DNA from: an uncultured Selenomonadales bacterium
GTDB taxonomy: Bacteria; Bacillota; Negativicutes; Selenomonadales; Selenomonadaceae
DNA length: 33,292 nucleotides
Direction of reading: 5' to 3'
Assembly (NCBI GenBank): GCA_946411735.1
Contig: CAMKFB010000017.1
Coordinates: 1 to 33,292 of the forward strand
Shown here: positions 1 to 9,383 of the stretch, piece by piece
How positions within the stretch are numbered: the stretch's first letter is position 1
Layout of the letters: each line of letters begins with the position of its first letter
Notes under the pieces: generated by a model
The model's database searches: none
What the model was told of the DNA's origin: nothing
The model's input: the letters and a program-made list of their open reading frames with translations, nothing else
Translations under genes and position numbers: made by a program

Positions 1-230
1 GCTGGTCGAAGGTGACGGCGGTCGGTCGAAGGTGACGGCGGTCGACGGTGACGGCGGTTGGTCGACGGCGCGGCGGTTGGTCGGGGGCGACGGCGGCTGG
101 TCGAAGGTGACGGCGGCTGGTCGAGGGCAGTGACGGTTGGTCGACGGCAACGGCGATCGGTCGAAGGTGACGGCGGTCGAAGGTGACGGCGGCTGATCGA
201 AGGCGGCGGCTGATCGAAGGCAGTGATTTC
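1..230. repeat. Degenerate tandem repeat (minisatellite-like), about 12 copies
   Basis: About twelve imperfect head-to-tail copies of a 16-20 bp unit, close to GTCGAAGGTGACGGCGGCTG. Unit lengths vary (20, 20, 17, 19, 20 and so on) and are not multiples of three, so a coding repeat is unlikely. One plus-strand frame is open from the window edge to about 130 and then stops. The array runs off the left edge, so its full length is unknown. It sits beside a hairpin/G4 element (247-304) that recurs at 8991 and 14841, and the second of those also has a short tandem array. I infer the array is part of a composite intergenic repeat. Confidence 0.8.
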
Positions 231-246
231 GATCAAGCGGGGGTGC

Positions 247-304
247 GGGGGCGGCAGCCCCCGTAAGCGTGGCGCCTGCAAGGCGCAAAGGGTGGGCGGG
301 CGGG
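247..304 (+). repeat. Intergenic repeat element copy 1: hairpin plus G-quadruplex motif
   Basis: A perfect hairpin GGGGGC-GGCA-GCCCCC (247-262) is followed 27 bp later by GGGTGGGCGGGCGGG (290-304). The latter is a canonical four-tract G-quadruplex motif with one-base loops, and is followed by AAAAAA. The same G-rich 15-mer occurs exactly on the minus strand at 14841-14855, again with a hairpin of the same design, and in permuted form at 8991-9005. The G tract ends 10 bp before the -35 box of rplM, so it could affect that promoter (inference). Confidence 0.75.
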
Positions 305-314
305 AAAAAACTGC

Positions 315-343
315 TTGACTTCGATCGGCGGTTTGTATAAAAT
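315..343 (+). promoter_or_regulatory. Sigma-70-type promoter of rplM-rpsI
   Basis: TTGACT (315-320), a 17 bp spacer and TAAAAT (338-343). Each box differs from consensus at one position. Transcription would start near 350, leaving an approximately 85-nt leader before rplM. Confidence 0.65.
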
Positions 344-434
344 CTCTTTCGTATGAATAAGTGAGCGTTCCACAAGCCCCGGGCGGTCGCTGTGTTCATC
401 GACAGAAATTATTAGACCCTTGGGGGGATTTTTA
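344..434 (+). promoter_or_regulatory. rplM 5' leader, possible autoregulatory leader
   Basis: An untranslated stretch of about 85 nt between the promoter and the rplM start. Many Firmicutes carry a structured L13-binding leader before rplM. This one has complementary GC-rich blocks (GCCCCGGGC near 375), but I cannot match it to the known leader by eye. It contains the GGGGGGA ribosome-binding site at 422-428. Confidence 0.3.
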
Positions 435-887
435 ATGAGCAATCCAATGAAGACGACCTTCATGGCAAAAGCAAGTGATGTCGAAAAGAAATGGTATCTG
501 CTCGACGCCGAAGGCAAGACCGTCGGACGCTTGGCAGCTGAAGCGGCGAAGATTCTTCGCGGCAAAAATAAACCGATTTTCACTCCGCACGTCGACACCG
601 GCGATTATGTGATCGTCATCAACGCGTCGAAGGCGGTGTTCACCGGCAAGAAACTCAAAAAGAAGATTTATTTCCATCACACCGGTTATCCCGGCGGCGC
701 GAAATTCGAGGCGGCGGGCGATTGGATGAGAAAATTCCCCGAGCGCGTCATCGAGCACGCTATCAAGGGAATGCTCCCGAAAAACAAACTTGGCGCCGAT
801 CTGTTTCGCAAGCTCTACGTCTATAAGGACGGCAAGCATCCGCACGCGGCGCAAAAGCCCGAGACCGTCGAGCTCAATATTCGATAA
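435..887 (+). CDS. rplM: 50S ribosomal protein L13
   Basis: Ribosomal protein L13 of the large subunit, an early assembly protein that binds 23S rRNA. The family opening MKTTFMAK is present from residue 5, followed by [22 protein letters not shown] and the central [11 protein letters not shown] block. The C-terminal HPHAAQKPE is also typical. The ATG at 435 is chosen because GGGGGGA lies 6 nt upstream. An ATG at 447 would give the shorter family start but is 18 nt from that site. A TTG at 420 overlaps the ribosome-binding site and is rejected. The product is 150 aa, a normal length. It is followed 15 nt later by rpsI, the conserved L13-S9 operon. Confidence 0.97.
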   Translation: MSNPMKTTFMAKASDVEKKWYLLDAEGKTVGRLAAEAAKILRGKNKPIFTPHVDTGDYVIVINASKAVFTGKKLKKKIYFHHTGYPGGAKFEAAGDWMRKFPERVIEHAIKGMLPKNKLGADLFRKLYVYKDGKHPHAAQKPETVELNIR

Positions 888-902
888 CGAGGTGATATAT
901 AA

Positions 903-1295
903 ATGGCACAAGTGATGTATTACGGCACGGGTCGGCGCAAAACTTCGGTGGCGCGAGTACGGTTGGTGCCGGGCGACGGCAAGGTTACGATCAACGGTCG
1001 TCCGATGGAAGAATATTTCGGGCTCAAGACGCTCGAGCTGATCGTTCGTCAACCGCTGGTCTTGACTGAGATGAACGATAAGTATGATGTGATCGTCGGA
1101 GTGAAGGGCGGTGGCACGACCGGTCAAGCGGGTGCGATCCGCCACGGGATCACGCGCGCGCTGATGGAGCTCGATGACGGCTTGCGTCCGGCGCTCAAGA
1201 AGGCGGGCTTCGTGACACGCGATCCGCGCGAGAAGGAGCGTCGCAAGTACGGTCTCAAGAAGGCGCGCAAGGCCTCCCAGTTCTCGAAACGTTAA
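903..1295 (+). CDS. rpsI: 30S ribosomal protein S9
   Basis: Ribosomal protein S9 of the small subunit, whose basic C-terminal tail reaches the P-site tRNA. The 130-aa product has the family signatures [16 protein letters not shown] near the N-terminus, [15 protein letters not shown] in the middle and the tail ending [20 protein letters not shown] lies 7-14 nt before the ATG. It is the second gene of the rplM operon and is followed directly by an intrinsic terminator. Confidence 0.98.
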   Translation: MAQVMYYGTGRRKTSVARVRLVPGDGKVTINGRPMEEYFGLKTLELIVRQPLVLTEMNDKYDVIVGVKGGGTTGQAGAIRHGITRALMELDDGLRPALKKAGFVTRDPREKERRKYGLKKARKASQFSKR

Positions 1296-1310
1296 TATTG
1301 ATATAGAAAT

Positions 1311-1349
1311 AAAAAACGGGCGTCCGACAGTCGGGCGCCTGATTTTTTT
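1311..1349. terminator. Bidirectional intrinsic terminator between rpsI and the PHP gene
   Basis: The inverted repeat GGCGTCCGAC (1319-1328) and GTCGGGCGCC (1330-1339) pairs with one G-T wobble. A T tract follows at 1343-1349 and an A tract precedes it at 1311-1316. It can end transcription from both convergent genes. The minus-strand stop codon overlaps the T tract. Confidence 0.85.
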
Positions 1350-2196
1350 ATCCGAGCGGAACTTCTTCGCGCCGCCGTCGAGCGAATTGCAGACAAGTTT
1401 CGTAGCCGAAGCCGCGCGCATATTCGATCGCCTCGTCGATGAAACGCCCGCAATCCTCCGGCTGATGCGCGTCCGACGACGTGATGATCGGCAGTCGATA
1501 CTCCGCCGCGATCTTCATGAATTTCACGTACGGTGATATCTCTCCAATCGGATATCGGTACTTCGTGCCGGTGTTGATGTCGATCGCCATGCCCGCCGCC
1601 GACAGCGCCCGAGCCGCCCGCTCGAGATATTCCGTCTCGTCGAATGTCGGCAACACGTTGAACAGCCGCAGGTTGAACGGATGCCCGAGCACATCATACA
1701 GCCCCGCCGACGCCAGCCGCTCGATCTCCGTCGTATATCGATCGTAGAGATCGCGGAGATCGTGACGCGCCCACTCGTCGATCAGCGCCGAGGCGTCATA
1801 CCCCCAACCGTCAAGGAAATGAATTGAGCCGATCACATAATCAAAATCCCACGCGTGCAAAATTTTTTCGACCGCCGATTGATCGCGGAAGTTGCAGACC
1901 TCGATGCCGATCTTGACCGCGTGCTTTGACTTCAACCGAGCCATAAATCGGAAGTAATCCTCGAGCGTATGCTTGAATTTATTTTTTTTGAGCCACGCGC
2001 GTTGGAAGCGCCCGACGGTTGAGTCGTCGAGCGTCAAATCGTCGTAGTAAAGCTGCTCGAACTCGGGGAAGGTATGCGAGTGTTCGCTGATACCGATCTC
2101 GTCGAGCCCGCGTCGAGCCGCCGCGTCGAAAAAGCCCTGCACCCAGCCTTCGTCGTAGTCGCCGTACTCGAAATGCATGTGATAGTCAAATTTCAT
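1348..2196 (-). CDS. PHP-family phosphoesterase, histidinol-phosphatase type (HisK-like)
   Basis: A 282-aa metal-dependent phosphoesterase of the PHP superfamily, most like histidinol-phosphatase HisK, which dephosphorylates L-histidinol phosphate in histidine synthesis. Visible metal-site motifs in order are YHMHFE at the N-terminus, ISEHSH near residue 37, GIEVCNF near 100, GSIHFLDG near 125, LGHPFN near 170 and TSSDAHQPED near 240. The start follows GAGGTGA with 4-nt spacing. The gene stands alone between convergent and divergent neighbours, and no other his gene is in the window. The exact substrate is therefore inferred from family; other PHP phosphatases remain possible. Confidence 0.82.
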   Translation of the reverse strand: MKFDYHMHFEYGDYDEGWVQGFFDAAARRGLDEIGISEHSHTFPEFEQLYYDDLTLDDSTVGRFQRAWLKKNKFKHTLEDYFRFMARLKSKHAVKIGIEVCNFRDQSAVEKILHAWDFDYVIGSIHFLDGWGYDASALIDEWARHDLRDLYDRYTTEIERLASAGLYDVLGHPFNLRLFNVLPTFDETEYLERAARALSAAGMAIDINTGTKYRYPIGEISPYVKFMKIAAEYRLPIITSSDAHQPEDCGRFIDEAIEYARGFGYETCLQFARRRREEVPLG

Positions 2197-2213
2197 ATTT
2201 TCACCTCGCGCAT

Positions 2214-2242
2214 ATTATAATCGGCAGGATAATTTTTGTCGA
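2214..2242 (-). promoter_or_regulatory. Candidate promoter of the PHP gene
   Basis: Read on the minus strand: TCGACA (2237-2242), a 17 bp spacer and a perfect TATAAT (2214-2219). The predicted start near 2207 would leave only about 11 nt of leader, beginning at the ribosome-binding site. The divergent efflux operon must be promoted from the same short gap, but I see no clean plus-strand promoter there. Confidence 0.45.
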
Positions 2243-2260
2243 CGGCGAAAGTTTTGTGTT

Positions 2261-3328
2261 ATGAGTAAAGAAATTTTGTTGACGGCGCTGATTGTCGCGG
2301 CGATGACGGTCGGCGGCTGTTCGGAAGAAGAAGTGAGCGAGCCGCGTGTGCCGTTTGTCAAGACGCAGCGCGCCGGCTCCGTCGAGACCACATCAGAGAG
2401 CAATTACGCCGGAACGGTGTGCGGGCGCTACGAGACGGATATGTCCTTCCAAGTGGGCGGGCGGCTTATCGGTCGCGCGGTCGACGTGGGCAGCCGCGTC
2501 GCGGTCGGCGATGTGCTGATGACGCTCGACACGAAGGATATCGTTCAGCAAGTCAATCAGGGCGCGGCGCAGGTCGAGGCGGCGCTGGCTCAATTGCGGC
2601 TTGCCGAATCCGATCTCAATCGATACACGCAACTTTATCAATCAGACGCGATCCCCGCCGCCACGCTCGATCAGTACCGCACGGCGTATGAATCGGCGCG
2701 CGCCGCTTACGACAATGCAGTCGCCGCCGCCGAGCAAAGTCGCAACGCGCTGTCCTACACGAATTTGATCGCCGAAGCGGACGGCGTGATCTCGGCAGTC
2801 AACGTCGAGGCGGGGCAAGTGATCGCGGCGGGTCAAACAGTCCTGACGCTCATTCAAACCAACGAGCTCGAGGTCGAGATCAACGTGCCGGAGAATCGAC
2901 TTGCTGCAGTCGAAATCGGAACGCCGGTGACGATCTCATTTTGGGCGCTGTCGGGCGAAACGAGCGGCGTGGTGCGGGAGATATCGCCGATGGCGGACGC
3001 GGTTTCGAAAACCTATCGCGTGCGCATCACCTTGACGGAGCCTCCGCGCGGAGTGCAGCTCGGGATGACGGCGAATGCAACCTTGACAGAGCGTGCGGAC
3101 GGCGGCGGCTCGATCATACTGCCGATGTCGGCGCTTTACAGTTCGGACGCTCAACCGAAGGTGTGGACGGTCGAGGGCGATCAAACGGTTCGGCTCAAGC
3201 CCGTGACGGTTCGACGGCTCGACGGCAATGATGTGGTCGTCGAGGGAATAAAGCGCGGCGAGATTGTCGTGACTGCCGGCGTTCACAAATTGCGCGTCGG
3301 ACAAAAAGTTCGCACGGAGGGCTCATGA
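2261..3328 (+). CDS. RND efflux periplasmic adaptor (membrane fusion protein), lipoprotein
   Basis: The periplasmic adaptor that links an RND inner-membrane pump to an outer-membrane channel. The 355-aa product begins with a short lipoprotein signal: a positive N-terminus, a hydrophobic core and VGGC, with the acylated Cys at position 20. Next come the lipoyl-type half containing FQVGGRLIGRAVDVG, a helical hairpin rich in Ala and Gln (about 95-165), the second lipoyl half (VNVEAGQVIAAGQ), then beta-barrel and membrane-proximal domains with HlyD/AcrA-like order. No strong Shine-Dalgarno is seen before the ATG. The stop overlaps the start of the RND gene (ATGA at 3325), indicating translational coupling. 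Confidence 0.92.
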   Translation: MSKEILLTALIVAAMTVGGCSEEEVSEPRVPFVKTQRAGSVETTSESNYAGTVCGRYETDMSFQVGGRLIGRAVDVGSRVAVGDVLMTLDTKDIVQQVNQGAAQVEAALAQLRLAESDLNRYTQLYQSDAIPAATLDQYRTAYESARAAYDNAVAAAEQSRNALSYTNLIAEADGVISAVNVEAGQVIAAGQTVLTLIQTNELEVEINVPENRLAAVEIGTPVTISFWALSGETSGVVREISPMADAVSKTYRVRITLTEPPRGVQLGMTANATLTERADGGGSIILPMSALYSSDAQPKVWTVEGDQTVRLKPVTVRRLDGNDVVVEGIKRGEIVVTAGVHKLRVGQKVRTEGS

Positions 3329-6300
3329 GAAATTTGACGGAGGTCTCGCTGAAGAATCAAAGTCTGGTGTGGTATTTTATCGTGATGACGGCGCTCGGCG
3401 GGATTTTTTCATACATCAATCTGGGGCGGATGGAGGACCCGAGCTTTACGATTCGAGAGATGGTGGTGACGGCGGCGTGGCCGGGCGCGAGCGCGGATCA
3501 GATGGCGCGGCAGGTGACCGACAAACTCGAGAAGCGAATACAGGACACGCCCGGGCTTGACATACTCGAGAGCGAAACGTACGCAGGCTTTACGGTGATT
3601 TACGTGATGTTGCGCGACGACATTCCGCCGGCGGACGTTCGACCGACGTGGCGCGACGTTCGAAATTTTTGCGAGGACATCAAGGGCGATTTGCCCGATG
3701 GCGTTTACGGACCGTATTATGACGATCGGTTTGATGATGTGTTCGGATCGATCTATGCGCTGACGGGCGACGGCTTTTCTTATGAAGAGATGCGGCACGA
3801 GGCGGAGAATATTCGACAGATGCTGCTCGGCGTCGACAGCGTTCAGAAGGTCGAGCTGCTCGGCGTGCAATCGGAGAAAATTTACGTCGAGATTGATCAC
3901 GCGCGGCTGGCGGGACTCGGTTTGAGCCCGCAAGCGATCGCCGACGCGCTCAACACTCAAAACCAACTGACGCCGACCGCCAAATTCGAGACGGCGTCCG
4001 ACAACGTTTATGTGCGCGTGACGGGCGTGTTTGACGATCTCGAGGCGATCAAGAATTTGCCGATCGATGCCGACGGGCGGGTATTTCGACTGTCAGATGT
4101 GGCGACGGTCGAGCGGCGCTTCGTCGAGCCGGCGGAGCCGAAGATGTTTTTCGACGGCGAACCCGCGATCGGGATTGCGGTATCGATGGAGGAAGGCGGC
4201 AACATCCTCCGCCTCGGCGATGATCTTCGTGCGCTGATGGACGCCGTTCAAAGCGATCTGCCGCTCGGGTTGGAAATTCATCAAGTCTCGGATCAGCCGG
4301 CGGTGGTCGAGGACTCGATCGGAGAGTTCGTCAACACGCTGCGCGAGGCGATCATCATCGTGCTCGGCGTCAGTTTCTTGTCGCTCGGTTTGCGGACGGG
4401 GCTGGTCGTTGCCGGCTGCATCCCTCTTGTATTGGCGGGCGTTTTCGTTGCGATGTTCGCGCTCGGCATCGACCTGCACAAGGTATCGCTCGGCGCGCTG
4501 ATCATATCGCTCGGGCTGCTGGTCGACGACGCAATCATTGCCGTCGAGATGATGAGCGTGCAACTCGAGCGCGGCATGGATCGTTTCCGCGCGGCTTGCT
4601 ACGCTTTCGAGCAGACCGCCAAACCGATGTTGACCGGCACTCTGATCACCTGCGCGGGCTTTATTCCCGTCGCATTCTCGGTCGGAGTCGCCAGCGAATT
4701 TTGCAACACGCTTTTTCCCGTGATCGTGTCGGCGCTGATGCTGTCGTGGATCGCGTCGGTGATGATCGCGCCGCTCTACGGCTACCGCATCATTCGGGTA
4801 AAGGGCGCGGCGGTCGAGCACGATCCGTATCAAAACCGTTTCTATAAGATATTTCGGCGCATGCTCGAAAGTTTTTTGGATCACCGTTGGATTGTGCTGA
4901 GCTTGACGGCGTTCGCTTTTGCGGCGTCCGTTTATGCGCTGGATTATGTCAATCAGGAATTTTTCCCGCCGTCGCTCCGTCCCGAACTGATCGTCGAAAT
5001 GACGTTGCCGGAGGGCTCGTCGATGGCGGCGGCGCAAGCGGAAGCGGATCGCTTGGCGCGCTTCCTCGACAGCCGCGCGGAGCTCATCTCGAATTACTCT
5101 CACTACGTGGGTGAGGGGGCGCCGATGTTCGTGCTGACGATCGATCAGGTGCTCGAGCGGGACAATTACGCGCAATTCGTCATCGTCGCGCGGGACATCG
5201 ACGCGCGGGAGCAATTGACCGAAGAACTCCGCGCGGAGCTCGACGATCATTTTCCGAATGTGAGGAGCCACATCAAATTCATCCCGATGGGGCCGCCGGC
5301 GGATTATCCGATAATGTTGCGCGTGTCGGGCTACGATGTCGACGCCGTCAAGAAAATTGCCGACGAGGTTGCCGATCGCGTGGCGGCGAATCCGAACAAC
5401 TTCAACGTTCATCTCGATTGGATCGAGCGGAGCAAAATTTTGCGTCTCGAGCTTGATCAAGACAAGCTGCGGACGATGGGGCTGTCGAGCCACGCGATTG
5501 CGCAAACGATTTACACGGAGATCAACGGGGCGGCGGCGGCGCAATTTTATATCGACGATCGAACAATCGACATCGAGTTGCGGCTGGCGGCGCGCGATCG
5601 TCAAACGCTGTCGCAACTGAAGGACTTGCCGATATATCTCGGGGCGGCGGGCTATGTGCCGCTCGAGCAGATCGCGAAGATCACACTCGAGAACGAAGAC
5701 GGATTGATCAAGCGGCGCAACCTGCGACCGACGATCACGGTGTGCGCGGAGATCAAAGAGGGGACGGCGGACGACGCAACTCAAGAGGCGTTTGATTCAC
5801 TCGCGGACATTCGGGAGCGACTGCCGCTCGGTTGCCAAATCGATGTGGCGGGCGCGCTCGAGGACAGCGACGAGTCGATGGATTACCTGCTCGTGCCGCT
5901 GCCGGCGATGATTTTCATCATAATGACGCTGCTGATGTTTCAATTGCGGAGCGCGCCGCTGATGCTGTTGACGCTGTCGACGGCGCCGCTGGGGCTGATC
6001 GGCGTGACGTGGGTGATGCTGTTGACGGGCAAGCCGCTGGGCTTCATCGCGAACCTGGGCGTGCTGGCGCTGTCGGGAATGATCATCCGCAACTCGGTGA
6101 TCCTCATCGACCAAATACAAAAGCACTTGGCGGCGGGCGAAACGCCGTGGGCGGCGGTGGTCGACTCGGCGGTGCTGCGGTTTCGACCGATAATGTTGAC
6201 GGCGGCGGCGGCAATCCTCGGGATGGTGCCGCTGATGTCGAGCAACCTGTGGGGACCGATGGCGGTGGCGATCGCGGGCGGGCTGTCGTTGGCGACGGTG

Positions 6301-6366
6301 CTGACGCTGTTGGTGCTGCCGGCGATGTACGCGGCGGTCTTCAACGTTCGACGGCAGGCAGGATAG
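3325..6366 (+). CDS. RND-family efflux pump, inner-membrane transporter (HAE1 type)
   Basis: A proton-driven resistance-nodulation-division exporter of 1013 aa, the usual family length. It has the expected plan: one N-terminal membrane helix, a large periplasmic loop, helices 2-6, a repeat of this arrangement, and helices 8-12 at the C-terminus. The helix-4 proton-relay aspartates are seen as VDDA (D401, D402). The helix-10 lysine of AcrB is an arginine here (R922 in IIRNS). The start is fixed by the ATGA overlap with the adaptor gene. No TolC-like outer-membrane gene is adjacent, so the channel must be encoded elsewhere. Substrate cannot be read from sequence; drugs, bile salts or fatty acids are all possible. 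Confidence 0.94.
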   Translation: MRNLTEVSLKNQSLVWYFIVMTALGGIFSYINLGRMEDPSFTIREMVVTAAWPGASADQMARQVTDKLEKRIQDTPGLDILESETYAGFTVIYVMLRDDIPPADVRPTWRDVRNFCEDIKGDLPDGVYGPYYDDRFDDVFGSIYALTGDGFSYEEMRHEAENIRQMLLGVDSVQKVELLGVQSEKIYVEIDHARLAGLGLSPQAIADALNTQNQLTPTAKFETASDNVYVRVTGVFDDLEAIKNLPIDADGRVFRLSDVATVERRFVEPAEPKMFFDGEPAIGIAVSMEEGGNILRLGDDLRALMDAVQSDLPLGLEIHQVSDQPAVVEDSIGEFVNTLREAIIIVLGVSFLSLGLRTGLVVAGCIPLVLAGVFVAMFALGIDLHKVSLGALIISLGLLVDDAIIAVEMMSVQLERGMDRFRAACYAFEQTAKPMLTGTLITCAGFIPVAFSVGVASEFCNTLFPVIVSALMLSWIASVMIAPLYGYRIIRVKGAAVEHDPYQNRFYKIFRRMLESFLDHRWIVLSLTAFAFAASVYALDYVNQEFFPPSLRPELIVEMTLPEGSSMAAAQAEADRLARFLDSRAELISNYSHYVGEGAPMFVLTIDQVLERDNYAQFVIVARDIDAREQLTEELRAELDDHFPNVRSHIKFIPMGPPADYPIMLRVSGYDVDAVKKIADEVADRVAANPNNFNVHLDWIERSKILRLELDQDKLRTMGLSSHAIAQTIYTEINGAAAAQFYIDDRTIDIELRLAARDRQTLSQLKDLPIYLGAAGYVPLEQIAKITLENEDGLIKRRNLRPTITVCAEIKEGTADDATQEAFDSLADIRERLPLGCQIDVAGALEDSDESMDYLLVPLPAMIFIIMTLLMFQLRSAPLMLLTLSTAPLGLIGVTWVMLLTGKPLGFIANLGVLALSGMIIRNSVILIDQIQKHLAAGETPWAAVVDSAVLRFRPIMLTAAAAILGMVPLMSSNLWGPMAVAIAGGLSLATVLTLLVLPAMYAAVFNVRRQAG

Positions 6367-6416
6367 TTTTGATTGACGGCGAATTTACCGTTGAAAAAAA
6401 TATGGGAGAGATGTTT

Positions 6417-8072
6417 ATGCGAAGTGATATCGTCAAGAAGGGCGCGACGCGTTGCGCGCATCGTTCGCTGTTTCATGCCAACGGTTTCGGTCCCGACGAG
6501 TTGAGCCGTCCGCTGATTGGCATCTGCAATTCGTTCAACGAGATCATTCCCGGGCACATGCATCTGCGCTCGATCACCGAGGCGGCGAAATTGGGCGTGG
6601 CGGCGGCAGGCGGCACTCCGATCGAATTTCCGGCGATTGGTGTGTGCGACGGAATTGCGATGGGTCACACGGGCATGAAATTTTCGCTGGCGAGTCGCGA
6701 GCTGATCGCGGATTCGATCGAGGCGGTAGCGATGGCGAGCGGTTTCGACGCGCTGATCCTGATCCCGAACTGCGATAAGGTTGTACCGGGCATGCTGATG
6801 GCGGCGGCGCGGCTCAACATCCCGAGCGTGATCGTCAGCGGCGGTCCGATGTTGGCGGGGCGCTTTCACGGGCGCGATGTCAGCGTGAGTCAAGCGTTCG
6901 AGGCGGCGGGCAAATTCGCGGCGGGGCAAATGACTGAGGCGGAAATGACGGAGCTCGAGGCGAAAGTTTGTCCCGGTTGCGGCTCGTGCGCGGGGCTGTT
7001 CACCGCCAACACGATGAACTGTCTGTCGGAGGCGCTCGGCATGGCATTGCCCGGCAACGGCACGATCCCTGCCGCTTATAACGGCGCGCGCTTGATCCTT
7101 GCGAAATTGGCGGGCAAAGTTGTGCTCGAGCTGTTGAAGCGCGATATCAAACCGCGCGACATCTTGACGCGCAAGGCGTTTGAAAATGCGATCACGGTCG
7201 ACATGGGCATCGGCGGCTCGTCGAATACGGTGCTGCACCTGACAGCGATCGCTCACGAGGCGGGCATCGAAATACCGGCGATGCTGTTCGATGAGATCAG
7301 CCGTCGGACGCCGTATATTACAAAGCTGTCGCCGGCAGGCACTCATCACATGCAAGATTTGGAAGAAGCGGGCGGGCTCAACGCGGTGATGCACGAGCTG
7401 TCGAAGAAAAATCTGCTGCACCTCGACGCACTGACGGTGACGGGCACGCTGGGCGATCGGATCAAGGACGCGGAAATTCTCCGCGCGGATGTGATTCGGA
7501 CGGTCGACAATCCCTATCGCGCGACGGGCGGCATTGCGATTCTGCGCGGCAATCTCTGTCCCGACTACGCGGTCGTCAAGGCGTCCGCCGTCAAAGAGGA
7601 TATGCTCGTCTACAAGGGCACGGCGCGCTGCTTCAACTCCGAAGAGGAGGGCGTCAACGCGATTATGGACGGGGCGATTCACGACGGCGATGTGGTTGTG
7701 ATTCGCTACGAAGGACCGAAGGGCGGTCCGGGCATGCAGGAGATGCTCAATCCGACGGCGGTGATCACGGGCATGGGGCTCAAGGTCGGGCTGATCACGG
7801 ACGGTCGATTCAGCGGCGCGAGCCAAGGCGCGTGCATCGGGCATGTTTCGCCGGAGGCGATGGAGGGCGGTCCGATTGCGCTCATAGAGGACGGCGACAT
7901 CATATCGATCGACATTCCGAATCGGAAGTTGGAGCTTGAGATCAGCGATGAGGAATTGGCGCGGCGACGTGCGGCTTGGGTAAAGCCGGAGCCGAAAATC
8001 AAGACGGGCTATCTGGCGCGGTACGCGAAATTAACGACCTCGGCGTCGACGGGAGCAGTGCTCAAGTCATGA
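6417..8072 (+). CDS. ilvD: Dihydroxy-acid dehydratase
   Basis: Dehydrates 2,3-dihydroxy-isovalerate and 2,3-dihydroxy-3-methylvalerate to the 2-oxo acids in valine, leucine and isoleucine synthesis, using an Fe-S cluster. The 551-aa product has the three expected cluster cysteines: C37 in GICNSF, C119 in IPNCDK and C191 in CPGCGSCAG. The C-terminal [14 protein letters not shown] signature is present. The ATG at 6417 is chosen because GGGAGAG lies 6 nt before it; in-frame ATGs at 6402 and 6411 overlap that site. The open frame reaching back to 5832 runs inside the RND gene and is not real. Its stop overlaps the murB start. No other ilv gene is here. Confidence 0.96.
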   Translation: MRSDIVKKGATRCAHRSLFHANGFGPDELSRPLIGICNSFNEIIPGHMHLRSITEAAKLGVAAAGGTPIEFPAIGVCDGIAMGHTGMKFSLASRELIADSIEAVAMASGFDALILIPNCDKVVPGMLMAAARLNIPSVIVSGGPMLAGRFHGRDVSVSQAFEAAGKFAAGQMTEAEMTELEAKVCPGCGSCAGLFTANTMNCLSEALGMALPGNGTIPAAYNGARLILAKLAGKVVLELLKRDIKPRDILTRKAFENAITVDMGIGGSSNTVLHLTAIAHEAGIEIPAMLFDEISRRTPYITKLSPAGTHHMQDLEEAGGLNAVMHELSKKNLLHLDALTVTGTLGDRIKDAEILRADVIRTVDNPYRATGGIAILRGNLCPDYAVVKASAVKEDMLVYKGTARCFNSEEEGVNAIMDGAIHDGDVVVIRYEGPKGGPGMQEMLNPTAVITGMGLKVGLITDGRFSGASQGACIGHVSPEAMEGGPIALIEDGDIISIDIPNRKLELEISDEELARRRAAWVKPEPKIKTGYLARYAKLTTSASTGAVLKS

Positions 8073-8986
8073 GTTGGAAAGAAAATTTGGCGGCGGATCT
8101 CAAAAATTTTCTCCGCGCGGAACAATTTTTATTGGATGCGCCGATGAGCGAGCACACGACGTTCAAAATCGGCGGCGCGGCTGATGTGCTGATCTTTCCT
8201 TCGTCGATCGAAGAAGTGATCGCGATCTTCAAACTGACGAGCGAACGCAACATTCCCTGCACGATCCTCGGAAACGGCTCGAATGTGTTGGTGCTCGACG
8301 GCGGGATTCGGGGCGTGGTGATGAAATTCAACGGCGAGTTCTCGACGATCAAGCGCGAAGGTCGCAAGCTGATTGCGGGCGCGGGCGCTCGACTGAAAGA
8401 TGTGTCGAACTTTGCGGCTGACAACGGCTTATCGGGCTTAGAGTTTGCGTGCGGCATCCCGGGCTCGATCGGCGGAGCGGTTTTCATGAACGCGGGCGCA
8501 TACGGCGGCGAGATGAAGAACGTGGTGTCGGTAGTGCGCGCAGTGTCGCGTGACGGGCGTTGCGTGGAGCTTCGCGGCAACGAACTTGACTTGGGCTATC
8601 GACGGAGCGTGTTTCAAACGAACGGGCATGCGATCTGCGAAGTGGAGCTTGAGCTTGAGGACGGCGAGGTTGATCGGATCAAGAGCGCGATGGAGGATTT
8701 CACGGAGCGACGACGGAGCAAACAGCCGTTGGAATATCCGTCGGCGGGCTCGACGTTCAAACGACCTGAGGGGCATTTCGCCGGCACGCTGATCGACAAG
8801 ACGGGGCTGAAGGGGCTGCGGATTGGCGGAGCGATGGTGTCGGAGAAGCACGCGGGTTTTGTGGTGAACGCGGGCGGAGCGACGGCGGCGGACGTATTGC
8901 GGCTGATCGACGAAGTAAAGCGGCGGGTGTTCGAGACGTACTCGGTGAAGTTGAGCCCCGAGGTGCGCATCATCGGCGAAGAATAA
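8069..8986 (+). CDS. murB: UDP-N-acetylenolpyruvoylglucosamine reductase
   Basis: The FAD-dependent enzyme that reduces enolpyruvyl-UDP-GlcNAc to UDP-MurNAc in the cytoplasm, a committed peptidoglycan step. The 305-aa product shows the FAD-binding LGNGSNVLV, the [21 protein letters not shown] block, the YRRSVFQ region, the catalytic serine in [11 protein letters not shown] (S228), and the C-terminal glutamate region PEVRIIGEE. The start is the ATG overlapping the ilvD stop (ATGA at 8069-8072). An upstream in-frame ATG at 7976 lies deep within ilvD and is rejected. No conventional terminator follows; a repeat element begins 5 bp downstream. Confidence 0.96.
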   Translation: MSWKENLAADLKNFLRAEQFLLDAPMSEHTTFKIGGAADVLIFPSSIEEVIAIFKLTSERNIPCTILGNGSNVLVLDGGIRGVVMKFNGEFSTIKREGRKLIAGAGARLKDVSNFAADNGLSGLEFACGIPGSIGGAVFMNAGAYGGEMKNVVSVVRAVSRDGRCVELRGNELDLGYRRSVFQTNGHAICEVELELEDGEVDRIKSAMEDFTERRRSKQPLEYPSAGSTFKRPEGHFAGTLIDKTGLKGLRIGGAMVSEKHAGFVVNAGGATAADVLRLIDEVKRRVFETYSVKLSPEVRIIGEE

Positions 8987-8990
8987 TTGT

Positions 8991-9005
8991 CCCACCCGCC
9001 CGCCC
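8991..9005 (-). repeat. Intergenic repeat element copy 2: G-quadruplex motif
   Basis: CCCACCCGCCCGCCC on the plus strand, which is GGGCGGGCGGGTGGG on the minus strand: four GGG tracts with one-base loops. It is a circular permutation of the motif at 290 and 14841. The TGCTGCCGCCC just after it looks like a decayed form of the hairpin found in the other two copies. Confidence 0.65.
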
Positions 9006-9061
9006 TTTAAATGCTGCCGCCCTCCGTCCCGCTAAGGCTGTCGCCGGCTGAGGCTGCCGCC

Positions 9062-9138
9062 GGCTGATGTGGTCGCCGTCGGCTGATGTGGTCGCCGCTG
9101 GTTGATGTGGTCGCCGCCGGTTGATGTGGGCTGCCGCC
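9062..9138. repeat. Short tandem repeat, four 19-20 bp units
   Basis: Four direct copies of GGCTGATGTGGTCGCCGCC with one to four changes each, at 9062, 9081, 9100 and 9119 (the last is 20 bp). Two shorter related units precede them (about 9037-9061). It lies between the G4 motif and the inverted-repeat unit of element copy 2. The units are not multiples of three and no gene is predicted here. Confidence 0.8.
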
Positions 9139-9145
9139 GAAGATC

Positions 9146-9224
9146 GGGGCGCCGCCGACGCGGGTGGGCATCGCGTACTCAGTCGGGCGCCTACCGCTGT
9201 GGGTGTGAGCGTCGGTGGCGCCCC
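9146..9224. repeat. 79-bp inverted-repeat-bounded unit, copy A
   Basis: The left arm GGGGCGCCGCCGACGC (9146-9161) and right arm GCGTCGGTGGCGCCCC (9209-9224) are inverted with one G-T wobble. The interior is clearly related to the unit at 14905-14981, sharing GGTGGG, CGCGT and GGGCGCC blocks in order. It resembles a REP/MITE-like non-autonomous element. The rest of the gap (9225-9383) has a weak -10-like TATGAT at 9327 and the IIA ribosome-binding site, and otherwise nothing I recognise. Confidence 0.75.
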
Positions 9225-9383
9225 AAGAAAACATTTTTCCGTCGCCCCCGGCGCTCCAAAGCGCGGAGCCGTCGCGCAGGACAAAAATTTTATCGGCGGC
9301 AGGATTAATCGCGCAATCGGCGAATGTATGATCGATTAAAAGTTTTCTGCTGTTCTCGAGTCAGATTATGGGAGGGTTTTTTG

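Noticed and set aside
1-230. CRISPR-like array
   Set aside because: The repeats are directly adjacent and degenerate, with no unique spacers, no constant repeat length and no cas genes.
432-1421. 329-aa minus-strand open frame antisense to rplM-rpsI
   Set aside because: It covers two ribosomal protein genes and the terminator; no plausible product.
5832-6416. N-terminal extension of IlvD
   Set aside because: This part of the frame lies within the RND gene and is Gly/Ala/Asp low complexity; the ribosome-binding site and family start place the true start at 6417.
5940-7844. 634-aa minus-strand open frame antisense to ilvD
   Set aside because: It is a shadow of the RND and ilvD genes; low-complexity Arg/His-rich sequence without family motifs.
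8986-9383. Small genes in the murB to IIA gap
   Set aside because: The short frames there lie in tandem and inverted repeats, lack ribosome-binding sites and have biased low-complexity products.
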